A DNA stretch of 64,000 nt from Snodgrassella alvi (GTDB lineage Bacteria; Pseudomonadota; Gammaproteobacteria; Burkholderiales; Neisseriaceae): contig NZ_CP160328.2 of the NCBI RefSeq assembly GCF_040741455.2, forward strand, positions 1,302,001-1,366,000. The letters are read 5' to 3'. A program made the translations under genes and the position numbers. The notes under the pieces were generated by a model. It searched no databases. It saw only the letters and a program-made list of their open reading frames with translations, and was not told the origin of the DNA. This document shows, in pieces, positions 46,711 to 56,535 of the stretch (its first letter is position 1; each line of letters opens with the position of its first letter).

Positions 46711-47592
46711 ATGAAACGGAAAGGTATTATTCTTGCTGGAGGATCTGGTACGCGGCTGTATCCTATTACATTAGGAACTTCAAAACAGCTATTACCGATT
46801 TACGATAAACCTATGATTTACTATCCGTTATCTATTTTGATGATGGCTGGAATTAATGAAATACTTATTATTTCTACTCCAGAGGATTTACCAAATTTTC
46901 AGAAACTATTTCATGATGGTAGCTCTATTGGGATTAAAATTGAATATAAAATACAACCATCTCCAGATGGTTTAGCCCAAGCATTTATTTTAGGAGAAGA
47001 ATTCATCGGAGAAGAAAACGTAGCTTTAGTTTTAGGAGATAATATATTTTACGGCCAAAGCTTTGGACAACAATTACAAATTGCTTGTAATCAGACTTTA
47101 GGCGCTACTATATTTGGTTATTATGTTAACGATCCTGAGAGATTTGGTGTTGTAGAGTTTGGGGCAAATGGCAAAGTACTTTCAATCGAAGAAAAGCCTT
47201 CCCATCCTAAATCCAATTATGCTGTTACCGGATTATATTTTTACGATAATCAGGTTGTTGAAATGGCTAAAACTATACGTCCTTCAGCAAGATCCGAATT
47301 AGAGATTACAGATATAAATAATCTTTATTTAAGTCAACAACAATTAAATGTTCAATTGTTAGGAAGAGGTTTTACATGGTTAGATACAGGTACACATGAT
47401 TCTTTGATAGATGCCAGCCAATTTGTACAGACTATTGAAAAACGGCAGGGTTTAAAAATTGCATGTTTAGAAGAAATTTCATTCCATAACAAATGGATAA
47501 CAATTGAACAACTATATGAGCGTGGGAAATTTTTAAATAAAACCAGCTATGGACAATACTTATTAAAATTATACAACGAATATCATAAATAA
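46711..47592 (+). CDS. rfbA: Glucose-1-phosphate thymidylyltransferase
   Basis: Activates glucose 1-phosphate with dTTP. It has 293 residues. The nucleotide-binding '[16 protein letters not shown]' and '[16 protein letters not shown]', '[13 protein letters not shown]' with the metal Asp, and the catalytic '[13 protein letters not shown]' are those of RmlA. End-product inhibition by dTDP-rhamnose is known for the family, but whether this strain makes dTDP-rhamnose is not shown. rfbC follows 6 bp downstream. A -10-like TATAAT near 46662 may be a promoter of its own. Confidence 0.95.
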   Translation: MKRKGIILAGGSGTRLYPITLGTSKQLLPIYDKPMIYYPLSILMMAGINEILIISTPEDLPNFQKLFHDGSSIGIKIEYKIQPSPDGLAQAFILGEEFIGEENVALVLGDNIFYGQSFGQQLQIACNQTLGATIFGYYVNDPERFGVVEFGANGKVLSIEEKPSHPKSNYAVTGLYFYDNQVVEMAKTIRPSARSELEITDINNLYLSQQQLNVQLLGRGFTWLDTGTHDSLIDASQFVQTIEKRQGLKIACLEEISFHNKWITIEQLYERGKFLNKTSYGQYLLKLYNEYHK

Positions 47593-47598
47593 TTGATT

Positions 47599-48168
47599 AT
47601 GAATATAATTGACACTCCTATCAAAGATTTATTAATAATTGAGCCTCATGTTTTCGAGGACGAACGAGGCTGGTTTATGGAAAGCTTTAATCAACAACTT
47701 TTTGAAGAAACTTTAAATAAACGTCATCTACATAGTCCTGAATTTGTTCAAGACAATCATTCTTTGTCCCATAAAGGTATTATTAGGGGTCTACATTATC
47801 AAATTTCACCACACGAACAAGGAAAATTGGTTCGAGTAGTCCAAGGCAGGGCTTGGGATGTAGCTGTTGACATTCGACCTGATTCTATAACATTTGGGCA
47901 GTGGTATGGAGTAGAACTATCGGCTGTCAACCATCGACAGTTTTGGATTCCTGCAGGTTTTGCACATGGATTTTTAGCTCTTGAGGATGATACTCAGTTT
48001 CTTTATAAAACAACTGATTTTTATTTTAAAGAATGTGAGCGTACTCTTCGCTGGAATGATCCTGAACTATCCATTTCATGGCCTATCAGTTCTGATATGG
48101 TAGTCAGTTATTCACATAAAGATGCTCAGGCTCATGATTTTGCCCATCTTAAAAATTGTTATAGCTAA
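47599..48168 (+). CDS. rfbC: dTDP-4-dehydrorhamnose 3,5-epimerase
   Basis: Epimerises dTDP-4-keto-6-deoxyglucose at C3 and C5. I chose the ATG at 47599 (MNIIDTPIKDLLII); a TTG six bases earlier would be directly after the rfbA stop. It has 189 residues. 'EDERGWFMESFN', 'IIRGLHYQ' with catalytic His, 'DIRPDSITFGQW' with the Asp and 'AHGFLALED' are the family motifs. No rfbD (dTDP-4-dehydrorhamnose reductase) follows; the next gene is rmuC. The reductase may be elsewhere, or the sugar is used in a different way. Confidence 0.93.
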   Translation: MNIIDTPIKDLLIIEPHVFEDERGWFMESFNQQLFEETLNKRHLHSPEFVQDNHSLSHKGIIRGLHYQISPHEQGKLVRVVQGRAWDVAVDIRPDSITFGQWYGVELSAVNHRQFWIPAGFAHGFLALEDDTQFLYKTTDFYFKECERTLRWNDPELSISWPISSDMVVSYSHKDAQAHDFAHLKNCYS

Positions 48169-48304
48169 AATCTTAAAAAAATAATTTATAAATTAATTTA
48201 ATCTATATTTTTTAAATATAATTCTATTTATTAATTCTTGGATAGTTACTGCCATGATCCCATCCTGTTACCTTCGTTAAATCGATTTCACGGTTTATTT
48301 TATT

Positions 48305-49900
48305 ATGAAGACTGTTTTTACTTTTATTTGGATTGTTTCATTCATCATTGTTGCAATAATTATCTATTTAGCATATCGATACAAATCATTACAAGAATAT
48401 CAGTCCGTAAAGAAGCAGTTATCAGAAGCCTTGAATGAGTTGATTCGTGTACAGACAGAAGTTAATTATCTTAAGCAAAATAAACAGATCAATGATGAAG
48501 AACTGATTCAGTGTCGTCAAGAATTACAAGTTGTATACAAACGCTTGAGTGCTGCAGAAGCAGTAAATGTCCAGTTAACTACTGCACAGGAAGCATTTCA
48601 ATCAGAATGTGAACAACTGCGGTCTGCCGCCATCAATCTGGCTGCAGCAGAACAGCAGTTACAGGACTGGCAACTGCGTTCTGAGGACTGGCATATTCGT
48701 GAAGAAAAGTATATAAATGCTGCGGAAAAATTAAAGCATATACAAATTGAAAACAGTCGTCTTAACACGCAACTTAAGCTTGAACGCGAAGCCTTTGAGG
48801 AGAAGCTGGCTTTGTTAAACGAAGCGCGTAATAGTCTCAGCAATCAATTCAAGTCATTAGCTAATGATATTCTGGAAGAAAAAAGTAAACGTTTTAGTGA
48901 GCAGAATCAGGCTAGTCTTAGTCAGTTGCTGAATCCTTTACATGAGCGTATGCAGGGATTTAGTCAACTGGTTCAGCATACTTATGAAAAAGAGGCAAAA
49001 GAACGTACAACGCTGGAAAATGAACTAAAACATCTGCAGCAGCTCAATGCTCAATTGCATTGTGATGCTAAAGCGCTTACCGATGCTTTAGCCGGTACTC
49101 AGAATAAAAATCAGGGTAACTGGGGCGAGATGATTCTGGAAAAGGTATTGGAAAATTCTGGTCTTCAAAAAGGACGTGAGTACGTTCTACAGGCGTCTAA
49201 TACGATTATTGATGAGTTTGGTCGTCAGCGTCGTTTGCAGCCGGATGTGTTGGTAAATTTACCTGAGAATAAACAGATTGTTATTGATGCTAAAACTTCA
49301 CTGACAGCTTATGTCCGTTATACTCAGGCAACAGATGCAGCCAGTGCGGAGAAAGCGCTAGCTGCACATATTCAGTCTGTGCGCCATCATATTAAGGAAC
49401 TCTCGTCTAAATGTTATGATGAAATTGATGGGCTTAATACACTCGATTTTGTGTTTATGTTTATTCCTGTTGAGCCGGCATATCTACTCGCGCTACAACA
49501 GGATAATCAATTGTTCGATGACTGTTTCCAAAAGCGGATTATGCTGGTTGGGCCCAGCACTTTACTGGCAACATTACGTACTATTGCTCATATCTGGCGT
49601 AGTGAACAGCAAAATCAGAATGCGCTGACTATTGCAAAAGAAGGCGGTAAGTTGTATGACAAATTTGTTGGCTTTGTGAACACTCTCGAAGGTGTTGGAA
49701 AAAATCTAGATCAGGCTCAAGGACAATTTCAGAAAGCCATGGGGCAATTGGTTAACGGGCGTGGTAACCTAGTGAACAGAGCGCAAAAGCTGCGTCAGCT
49801 AGGGATACAAAGCAGTAAAAATTTGCCTGAATATTATCAAAAAGGAGAGGAAGATGAAGATGAGCTACTTCTTGCTACTTCAGACTCTCCCTCTGAATGA
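48305..49900 (+). CDS. rmuC: DNA recombination protein RmuC
   Basis: A 531-residue protein with an N-terminal membrane helix (about residues 4-24), a long coiled coil with many Gln/Glu/Leu (about 35-215), and a C-terminal PD-(D/E)XK nuclease-like domain. The 'GNWGEMILEKVLENSGL' and 'LQPDVLVNLPENKQIVIDAKTSL' segments are the RmuC signature, the latter holding the catalytic Asp and Lys. RmuC limits DNA rearrangements in other bacteria. It marks the return to host-like composition at the right edge of the glycan island. Confidence 0.9.
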   Translation: MKTVFTFIWIVSFIIVAIIIYLAYRYKSLQEYQSVKKQLSEALNELIRVQTEVNYLKQNKQINDEELIQCRQELQVVYKRLSAAEAVNVQLTTAQEAFQSECEQLRSAAINLAAAEQQLQDWQLRSEDWHIREEKYINAAEKLKHIQIENSRLNTQLKLEREAFEEKLALLNEARNSLSNQFKSLANDILEEKSKRFSEQNQASLSQLLNPLHERMQGFSQLVQHTYEKEAKERTTLENELKHLQQLNAQLHCDAKALTDALAGTQNKNQGNWGEMILEKVLENSGLQKGREYVLQASNTIIDEFGRQRRLQPDVLVNLPENKQIVIDAKTSLTAYVRYTQATDAASAEKALAAHIQSVRHHIKELSSKCYDEIDGLNTLDFVFMFIPVEPAYLLALQQDNQLFDDCFQKRIMLVGPSTLLATLRTIAHIWRSEQQNQNALTIAKEGGKLYDKFVGFVNTLEGVGKNLDQAQGQFQKAMGQLVNGRGNLVNRAQKLRQLGIQSSKNLPEYYQKGEEDEDELLLATSDSPSE

Positions 49901-50115
49901 TCTTGTGTTGCCTAATTTCATGATTTTTCTATACATGAATAATGTTGGCTTACAGCTAAATTAAGCTTTTATTGCAACCTTTGTCTTGTTTAAATCTGGC
50001 GTACAATAGCGTTTAATTGTCAGCTTGCTGGCTAGGTAACTTATACTTCTGCATAAATAATTCGGATTTATGCATTCTCTTAGACATATGTAATTTGCTG
50101 TTGGATTATTGCTGT

Positions 50116-51402
50116 ATGACTCAGAACGCTCATCAATCGCCTCCATCTATCTGGCAGCGAATTTTTAGTCAGCATATGCTGATTTGTGTGTTTACAGGTT
50201 TCAGTTCAGGTTTGCCACTGTACTTTCTGATAAATCTTGTTCCTGCCTGGCTGCGTAATGAAGGTGTGGATTTAAAGACTATAGGATTGTTTTCTATTAT
50301 TGGTCTGCCATTTACATGGAAATTTTTATGGTCCCCTCTAATGGATGCCGTGCAATTTCCATGGTTAGGAAGGCGGCGTGGATGGATGTTTGTCACACAG
50401 TCAGCTTTATTGTTGTCTATTCTCGGTTATATGCTGCTCAGTCCCCAGCAAAATATGAATCTCATTAAAATTTTATCTCTGTTTGTGGCTTTTTTTGCGG
50501 CCAGTCAGGATATTGTATTGGATGCATTCCGGCGAGAAATATTGCCTGATAGTGAACTAGGACTGGGCAATGCAATCCATGTAAATGCTTATCGTATTGC
50601 GGCTCTTGTACCCGGCTCTGTGTCTCTTATTCTGGCAGATATCTATCCTTGGCCGACAGTATTTGCTATTACTGCGTTATTTATGTTGCCGGGTATATTT
50701 ATGACTTTATTTTTAGCTCACGAACCCACTTTACCGATAACTGTACCCAAAACTTTTAAAGAAACTGTAGTTGAGCCTTTTAAAGAATTTTTTGCACGAA
50801 AAGGTGTTAAAAGTGCTTTACTGGTACTGTTTTTTATCTTTTTGTACAAGCTTGGTGACAGTATGGCTACCGCTCTGGCCACACCATTTTATATGGATAT
50901 GGGCTTTAGTAAGATGGATATTGGTCTGATAGCCAAAAATGCTGGCTTATGGCCAACAATTATCGCCGGAATTCTTGGCGGTATATGGATGATTAAGCTG
51001 GGTATAAATCGGGCGCTATGGTTATTCGGTCTAGTTCAGGTTTTTTCTATCCTAGGATTTGCCTGGCTGGCCAGTCAGGGGCCTTTTATCCATATTGGTT
51101 CTAAAGAGCTTTTTACTTTGGCTTTAGTTATAGGATTTGAAGCTATTGGTGTTGGTTTGGGTACAGCAGCATTTGTGGCCTACATGGCCAAAGAAACTAA
51201 TCCTGCTTATACTGCTACTCAACTAGCACTGTTTACTAGTCTGGCTGCTGTGCCTAGAACATTGATTAATGCTACTACTGGATATTTGATTAACTGGCTA
51301 GGTTATGTGAGCTTTTTCTGGTTATGCTTTTTTCTGGCTATTCCGGGAATGTTGCTGTTGTTGAAGGTCGCACCATGGAATAAAAAAGTAACAGGCATTT
51401 AA
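50116..51402 (+). CDS. ampG: AmpG-like MFS transporter (muropeptide permease)
   Basis: Major-facilitator inner-membrane protein for GlcNAc-anhydroMurNAc peptides from cell-wall recycling. From the ATG at 50116 (MTQNAHQSPPSIW) it has 428 residues with about twelve membrane helices; the open frame extends back to 50017. 'TGFSSGLPLYFLINLVPAWL', 'GLPFTWKFLWSPLMDAV' and 'AASQDIVLDAFRREIL' are typical of AmpG. The start has no visible ribosome site. It is convergent with the metallo-hydrolase gene 150 bp downstream. Confidence 0.82.
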   Translation: MTQNAHQSPPSIWQRIFSQHMLICVFTGFSSGLPLYFLINLVPAWLRNEGVDLKTIGLFSIIGLPFTWKFLWSPLMDAVQFPWLGRRRGWMFVTQSALLLSILGYMLLSPQQNMNLIKILSLFVAFFAASQDIVLDAFRREILPDSELGLGNAIHVNAYRIAALVPGSVSLILADIYPWPTVFAITALFMLPGIFMTLFLAHEPTLPITVPKTFKETVVEPFKEFFARKGVKSALLVLFFIFLYKLGDSMATALATPFYMDMGFSKMDIGLIAKNAGLWPTIIAGILGGIWMIKLGINRALWLFGLVQVFSILGFAWLASQGPFIHIGSKELFTLALVIGFEAIGVGLGTAAFVAYMAKETNPAYTATQLALFTSLAAVPRTLINATTGYLINWLGYVSFFWLCFFLAIPGMLLLLKVAPWNKKVTGI

Positions 51403-51553
51403 GCATAACTAAGATTCATTTTGATAAAAAGTTCATTCGGCGGCAATTTAATATCATATAGATAGTGTTTTTTCACCTGAACTTCTATATATTATTCGCG
51501 AAAAAACTTTGTCTATATTATAAGTTCATTAGAAAATACGGCTGCTGGTTAGA

Positions 51554-52189
51554 TTAATGCAAAAATGGATTATGCTGCTTTTCGTGACCTATGGTAGTCA
51601 TGGGGCCATGGCCTGGTAATACGCGGGTATCATCAGGCAAAGATAATAGCTTTTCCTGAATACCGCGGATTAGATCAGAATGATTACCACCAGGGAAATC
51701 TGTACGGCCGATAGATTCTCGAAATAACACATCACCTGCTATCAGCAATTTATTAGCCTGACTGTAAAATACAACATGGCCTGGAGTGTGGCCTGGTATG
51801 TGAAAAACGATAAATGTATGCTCACCTACTTTTAATGCTTCTCCTTCCTTTAACCAGCGTGTTGGTATAAATGGCTGACTAATGGGAAAACCATAACTGG
51901 CAGTCACATCTGGCAACGCCTGCAACCAGTAGTTGTCAGCTTGATGCGGCCCCAAAACGGGTACCGGCTGCAAGGTAGTTAATTCTTCTACGCCGCTTGC
52001 ATGGTCAAGGTGCCCATGTGTTAACCAAATAGCTTTTAAGTTCAGCTGATGTGTTTCTACTGCCTCCAGTAAGCGTTCAGCTTCACCACCTACATCGGTT
52101 AATACGGCTTCTTTGCTGACATCATCCCATAATAATGCAGCATTCTGTTGAAATGGTGTTACGGGTAAGATCTGCACGTTTAAAGCCAT
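51554..52189 (-). CDS. Metallo-beta-lactamase-fold hydrolase, GloC/YcbL (type II glyoxalase) family
   Basis: A 211-residue zinc hydrolase. The metal site is THGHLDH at about residue 56, then PGHTPGHVV, AGDVLF and the last GHGPMTTIG. Size and 'FQQNAALLWDD' at the start match GloC, which hydrolyses lactoylglutathione. The neighbour TauE/SafE gene, 19 bp upstream on the same strand, could instead hint at sulfur chemistry (persulfide dioxygenase is a sister family), but the sequence fits GloC better. Confidence 0.75.
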   Translation of the reverse strand: MALNVQILPVTPFQQNAALLWDDVSKEAVLTDVGGEAERLLEAVETHQLNLKAIWLTHGHLDHASGVEELTTLQPVPVLGPHQADNYWLQALPDVTASYGFPISQPFIPTRWLKEGEALKVGEHTFIVFHIPGHTPGHVVFYSQANKLLIAGDVLFRESIGRTDFPGGNHSDLIRGIQEKLLSLPDDTRVLPGHGPMTTIGHEKQHNPFLH

Positions 52190-52208
52190 TTATTACCTCG
52201 CTTATCAG

Positions 52209-53015
52209 TTATAACAATACAGCTTTGCTTAAAAAATACAGGCTCATGAAGAGCAGCAGACAAGCAAAACATTTTTTCAGCTTTCTAGGTGAAAGATAAT
52301 GCGCCACTTTAGCACCCTGTCTGGCTGTGATAAAACTCATGAAACTGATGCCAATAAACGCATAAATATGAACATATCCTATGGTATGTTCAATATGAAT
52401 TTGTTCATGGGCACCAAAAAACATAAAGCCTATGGCACCAGCAAGCGCAATTGGCAGACCACATGCGGCAGAAGTACCTACAGCTTGCTGCATAGCTAGT
52501 CCGCTTCGATTTAGATAAGGTACAGTTAGACTGCCTCCGCCAATACCAAACAAAGCTGACGCAATACCGATGATTACACCTGCCAACCAGTGCCAGCGAG
52601 AATTAACCAACTGAGTTTGCTGTAAATTTTGTTGACTGCAGGCGGTGCGAAACATATTGATACCAACCATAAGGGTAAAAATACCAATAACCAGTTGAAG
52701 TTTTTCTCCTGATAATGCATCTGCGATGGCTGCACCGCCAAACGAACCCAATACAAGACCAGGTGTTAAACGCCCAACAACTGGCCAGATTACTGCATGA
52801 TTTTTGTTATGCGCCAGCATGGAACTAATAGAAGTAACCATGATGGTTGCTAGAGAAGTACCCAGCGCCAGATGCATCGTGACCGCTTCACCATAACCTG
52901 CATGCATAAAGACGATATACAGAATAGGTACAACAATCAAACCACCACCAACGCCAAACAGTCCAGCAGCGAAGCCTGCTATAGCACCTATTAATAAATA
53001 AGTAAGCAGTTCCAT
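52209..53015 (-). CDS. TauE/SafE-family membrane transporter
   Basis: A 268-residue protein with about eight membrane helices in two repeats: 'GAIAGFAAGLFGVGGGLIVVPIL' and 'GVIIGIASALFGIGGGSLTVPYL'. The paired GxGGG motifs define the TauE/SafE family, whose known members export sulfite or sulfoacetate or move organic anions. The substrate is unknown here. It is linked to the metallo-hydrolase gene downstream and lies 75 bp after purH. Confidence 0.8.
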   Translation of the reverse strand: MELLTYLLIGAIAGFAAGLFGVGGGLIVVPILYIVFMHAGYGEAVTMHLALGTSLATIMVTSISSMLAHNKNHAVIWPVVGRLTPGLVLGSFGGAAIADALSGEKLQLVIGIFTLMVGINMFRTACSQQNLQQTQLVNSRWHWLAGVIIGIASALFGIGGGSLTVPYLNRSGLAMQQAVGTSAACGLPIALAGAIGFMFFGAHEQIHIEHTIGYVHIYAFIGISFMSFITARQGAKVAHYLSPRKLKKCFACLLLFMSLYFLSKAVLL

Positions 53016-53090
53016 AAATTAGCTTAATTACAATTTTTGGTCAGAAGATAAACAAAAATAGTAGCTTTTGTATCAAAGCCATGGAAAAAA

Positions 53091-54665
53091 TTAATGGCGG
53101 AAGTGGCGCGCACCTGTGACCACCATAGCAATTCCATGTTCATTGGCAGCAGCTATTACTTCTTCATCGCGAACAGAACCGCCGGGCTGGATAATGGCTT
53201 TGATACCTTGTGCAGCAATCACATCCACACCGTCTCTAAATGGAAAAAAAGCATCTGAAGCGGCACAGGCACCGTTTAATTCGAAGCCAGCATCCTGTGC
53301 TTTTCGCGCAGCAATTCGCGTGGAATCGACACGGCTCATTTGTCCTGCTCCGATACCATACGTCTGCCCGTTTTTACCAAATACAATAGCATTAGATTTC
53401 ACATATTTAGCTACATTCCATACAAATAGTAAGTCTTTAATTTCCTGTTCGCTGGGTACTCTTGCTGTTACGACCTTTAAATCACCTGCATCGATATAGT
53501 GTCTGTCTGGTGTCTGCACCAGCAGACCACCACCCACACGTTTTAATTCAAACTGATTTGCTCCGGCAGACAAAGGAATTTCCAGTACTCGGACATTCTT
53601 TTTGGCCGCTATGATGACCTTGGCTTCGTCTGTGAAAGCAGGAGCCAATAAAACTTCGAGGAACTGACCGGTTACGGCTTCTACAGTGGCCGCATCTACT
53701 TCACGATTGAAGGCAATAATTCCTCCAAATGCACTGGTTGTATCGGTCGCCAGCGCTAATTGGTAAGCGGTTAAAGTGTCACTGGCTATGGCAACGCCAC
53801 AAGGATTAGCATGTTTGACAATAACACAGGCCGGCTGAGTAAAAGACTTGACTGTTTCCCATGCTGCATCGGCGTCCGCAATATTGTTGTAAGATAATTC
53901 TTTTCCCTGCAGTTGCTGATATTTAGCGAGACTGCCTTCAGCAGGCTGCAAATCTCGGTAAAAGGCAGCCTGCTGATGTGGATTTTCGCCATAGCGTAAA
54001 TCCTGAATTTTCAGCCAGCTTTGGTTATATTGCTGGGAAAAGGTTTGTAAATCTGGTATTCCAGATAAATTTTTATCGTCAATGCGTGTCAGATAATTGG
54101 CAATCATGCCATCATATTGAGCTGTATGAGCAAAAGCTTTGCGTGCTAGATTAAATCGGGTTTGCTCAGACAGGCCACTTTGCTTTCTGATTTCATCGAT
54201 TATGGCAGTATAATCATTACTATCAGTTACAATAGCCACATCACGCCAGTTTTTGGCGGCAGAGCGAACCATTGCGGGACCACCGATATCGATATTTTCG
54301 ATAGCGTCTTCCAATGTACAATCCTGTTTCGTAACAGTTGCAGCAAAAGGGTACAGGTTTACACATACAAGATCTATGGTTCCGATAGCTTGTGCTGCAA
54401 GCTGATTCATGTGTTTAGCATTATCACGCCGTGCCAGAATACCACCATGGATTTTAGGGTGTAGTGTCTTTACTCGCCCATCCAGCATTTCCGGAAATCC
54501 AGTATGGTCTGCTACTTCAGTCACAGCTATATTTTCTTTGGCCAATAGACTGGCAGTTCCTCCGGTTGACAGTAATTCAACGCCCAGTTGTGCTAACTGA
54601 CGCGCAAAATCAACCACGCCAGTTTTATCAGACACGCTGATCAGTGCCCGTTTGATTCCCACCAT
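53091..54665 (-). CDS. purH: Bifunctional AICAR transformylase / IMP cyclohydrolase
   Basis: Last two steps of IMP synthesis. It has 524 residues. The N-terminal cyclohydrolase (about 1-200) starts '[20 protein letters not shown]' and contains '[11 protein letters not shown]'; the C-terminal transformylase has '[13 protein letters not shown]' (catalytic Lys-His), and '[14 protein letters not shown]' near the end. It follows fis by 32 bp, in the order dusB-fis-purH known in Neisseriaceae. Confidence 0.96.
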   Translation of the reverse strand: MVGIKRALISVSDKTGVVDFARQLAQLGVELLSTGGTASLLAKENIAVTEVADHTGFPEMLDGRVKTLHPKIHGGILARRDNAKHMNQLAAQAIGTIDLVCVNLYPFAATVTKQDCTLEDAIENIDIGGPAMVRSAAKNWRDVAIVTDSNDYTAIIDEIRKQSGLSEQTRFNLARKAFAHTAQYDGMIANYLTRIDDKNLSGIPDLQTFSQQYNQSWLKIQDLRYGENPHQQAAFYRDLQPAEGSLAKYQQLQGKELSYNNIADADAAWETVKSFTQPACVIVKHANPCGVAIASDTLTAYQLALATDTTSAFGGIIAFNREVDAATVEAVTGQFLEVLLAPAFTDEAKVIIAAKKNVRVLEIPLSAGANQFELKRVGGGLLVQTPDRHYIDAGDLKVVTARVPSEQEIKDLLFVWNVAKYVKSNAIVFGKNGQTYGIGAGQMSRVDSTRIAARKAQDAGFELNGACAASDAFFPFRDGVDVIAAQGIKAIIQPGGSVRDEEVIAAANEHGIAMVVTGARHFRH

Positions 54666-54697
54666 GACATCTCCCTTAGTATTCAGTTGAAACTGCC

Positions 54698-54943
54698 TTA
54701 GTCCAGCAAATGATACTGCATTAATTTTTTTCGCAGAGTATTGCGATTGAGACCCAGAATTTGTGCAGCGCGAGTCTGATTGTGTTCACAAACATCCATC
54801 ACACAACGCAACAATGGTAATTCCATCTGCTGCAACACCATATCATAAACAGCACAAGGTGTTTCTCCATCCAGATCTGCAAAATATTGCCTTACATTGA
54901 CCTCTATACATTGAGCGATACTTACTTTGGGTGCTTCACTCAT
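54698..54943 (-). CDS. fis: Nucleoid/DNA-bending protein Fis
   Basis: A small 81-residue factor for inversion stimulation. The C-terminal helix-turn-helix '[21 protein letters not shown]' is the canonical Fis DNA-binding end, and the N-terminus is acidic and short compared with the 98-residue enteric Fis. It lies between dusB and purH in one operon, which is the usual setting for fis in proteobacteria. The beta-hairpin arm needed for invertase activation appears short, so a role in DNA bending and transcription is more likely. Confidence 0.92.
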   Translation of the reverse strand: MSEAPKVSIAQCIEVNVRQYFADLDGETPCAVYDMVLQQMELPLLRCVMDVCEHNQTRAAQILGLNRNTLRKKLMQYHLLD

Positions 54944-54974
54944 TTATATTATCCTCGTATGACAAGGCAAACAG

Positions 54975-55979
54975 TTACTGCTGCCGATAGGAGCAAGGCC
55001 ATACCGATAGTTGTGCTACCTGCCTGTCTAAAAAATCATTAATCAGCTGTAACTGAATCTTCGCATCGTTCACGCTATTGACCTGCTTGCGAAAATGCTC
55101 GCCCTGCGGTAAGGCAGCGACGTACCAGCCAATATGCTTACGGGCAATACGGACACCCGTTATATCACCATAGAATTGATGCATAGCCACAATATGTCCT
55201 ATTATAACCTGTGCATGCTCCGCTACCGTCAAAGAGGGGGGCAAACATCCATGCTGATGATGATGCACAATATCTCGAAACAGCCACGGTTGCCCCTGAG
55301 CTGCGCGCCCCACCATCACGCCATCAGCCTCAGTCTGCTGCCATACTTTTAAGGCTTTTTGTGGACTGGTTATATCTCCATTAACCCACAATGGCAGGTT
55401 TATTTGCTGACGTACCTGAGCAATCAGATCATAACTCGCTTCACCACGATACATTTGTGTACGTGTACGGCCATGTACCGCCAGAGCGGCAATTCCTGCC
55501 TCCTGCGCCAGATGGGCAATGGTTAGTATATTGCGATGCTCATCATCCCACCCAAGCCTTGTTTTCAAAGTTACAGGCACATCTACTGCATTAACTACAG
55601 CTTGTAAAATTGCTTCAACCAATGATTCATTCTGTAATAAAGCACTGCCTGACAGTACATTACATACCTTTTTGGCTGGACAACCCATATTGATATCAAT
55701 GACGTCTGCACCACGGGCAACATTATAGCGTGCAGCTTCTGCCAGTTGCTGCGGTTCACTTCCAGCTATCTGAACTACCTTGATACCGCTTTCACCCTTA
55801 TAATCTGCACGCTGCAAAGTTTTACGAGTAAATTGCAAGCTTGGATCACTGGTAATCATTTCACTGACTGCCCAGCCGGCTCCGAACTCACGACACAGCT
55901 GGCGAAAGGGTTTATCAGTTATACCAGCCATGGGAGCCAACGCAACAGGGGCTGTCAGCTGATAACAACCTATTTGCAT
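54975..55979 (-). CDS. dusB: tRNA-dihydrouridine synthase B
   Basis: FMN enzyme that reduces uridine 17 (or nearby) to dihydrouridine in the D-loop of tRNA. It has 334 residues. TIM-barrel with 'APMAGITDKPFRQLCREFG', 'DINMGCPAKKVCNVLSGSALL' (catalytic Cys in KKVC), 'LAVHGRTRTQMYRG' and 'DGVMVGRAAQGQPW', plus a helical C-terminal tRNA domain. First gene of dusB-fis-purH. DusA and DusC are excluded by the DusB-type 'GCPAKKVCN' and by the link to fis. Confidence 0.93.
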   Translation of the reverse strand: MQIGCYQLTAPVALAPMAGITDKPFRQLCREFGAGWAVSEMITSDPSLQFTRKTLQRADYKGESGIKVVQIAGSEPQQLAEAARYNVARGADVIDINMGCPAKKVCNVLSGSALLQNESLVEAILQAVVNAVDVPVTLKTRLGWDDEHRNILTIAHLAQEAGIAALAVHGRTRTQMYRGEASYDLIAQVRQQINLPLWVNGDITSPQKALKVWQQTEADGVMVGRAAQGQPWLFRDIVHHHQHGCLPPSLTVAEHAQVIIGHIVAMHQFYGDITGVRIARKHIGWYVAALPQGEHFRKQVNSVNDAKIQLQLINDFLDRQVAQLSVWPCSYRQQ

Positions 55980-56535
55980 ATTCAGTAAACTAATTATGGG
56001 AAAACAATATTCAGAGGTGAATTATTGTACATTTTTTAGGCAATCACTCCAAATATAAATACCAATATTTAACCAAAGAGAGGTGATGCTGCATCCTTTC
56101 AACTACTCGTAAAATGGAAATTTTGTTCTAAGCAAAAGCCATTACAACAAAGTTTTTATGTAGGATATAAAATTAAATTTTCAACCAACTAAAGATACCA
56201 GCAATAACCAAAAAGCTGCTAATGAAGAAATATTAAAACAGACGAACAACAGATTTAATTATTGAATTGATTCGCATATAACTAAAATTAGCTACTGAAA
56301 ACTGACTAAAATGAATATAAGAAAACGTCCAACGAAAATAGGTTTTTAAACTAAATCATCATGTATTAACAATTGAATCAATATAATGTTGAAAAAAAGC
56401 ATAGCACCTGATTTTTTCTGGCTATTAGATTAGTTGCTATTTAATATGCAACTGCAACCATAAGAATTTATGTCAAATATGCTTAGAAGATTTAGAACAT
56501 TGAAACCAAGCCTAAACCAGAATTTTAGCTAAAAA
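55980..56535. other. 556-bp AT-rich intergenic region between dusB and dxs
   Basis: No ORF longer than about 60 codons stands out. It lies between the dusB start (minus strand) and the dxs end (minus strand), so it must hold the dusB promoter and the dxs 3' end. I see no clear terminator hairpin and no promoter good enough to name. Confidence 0.55.
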
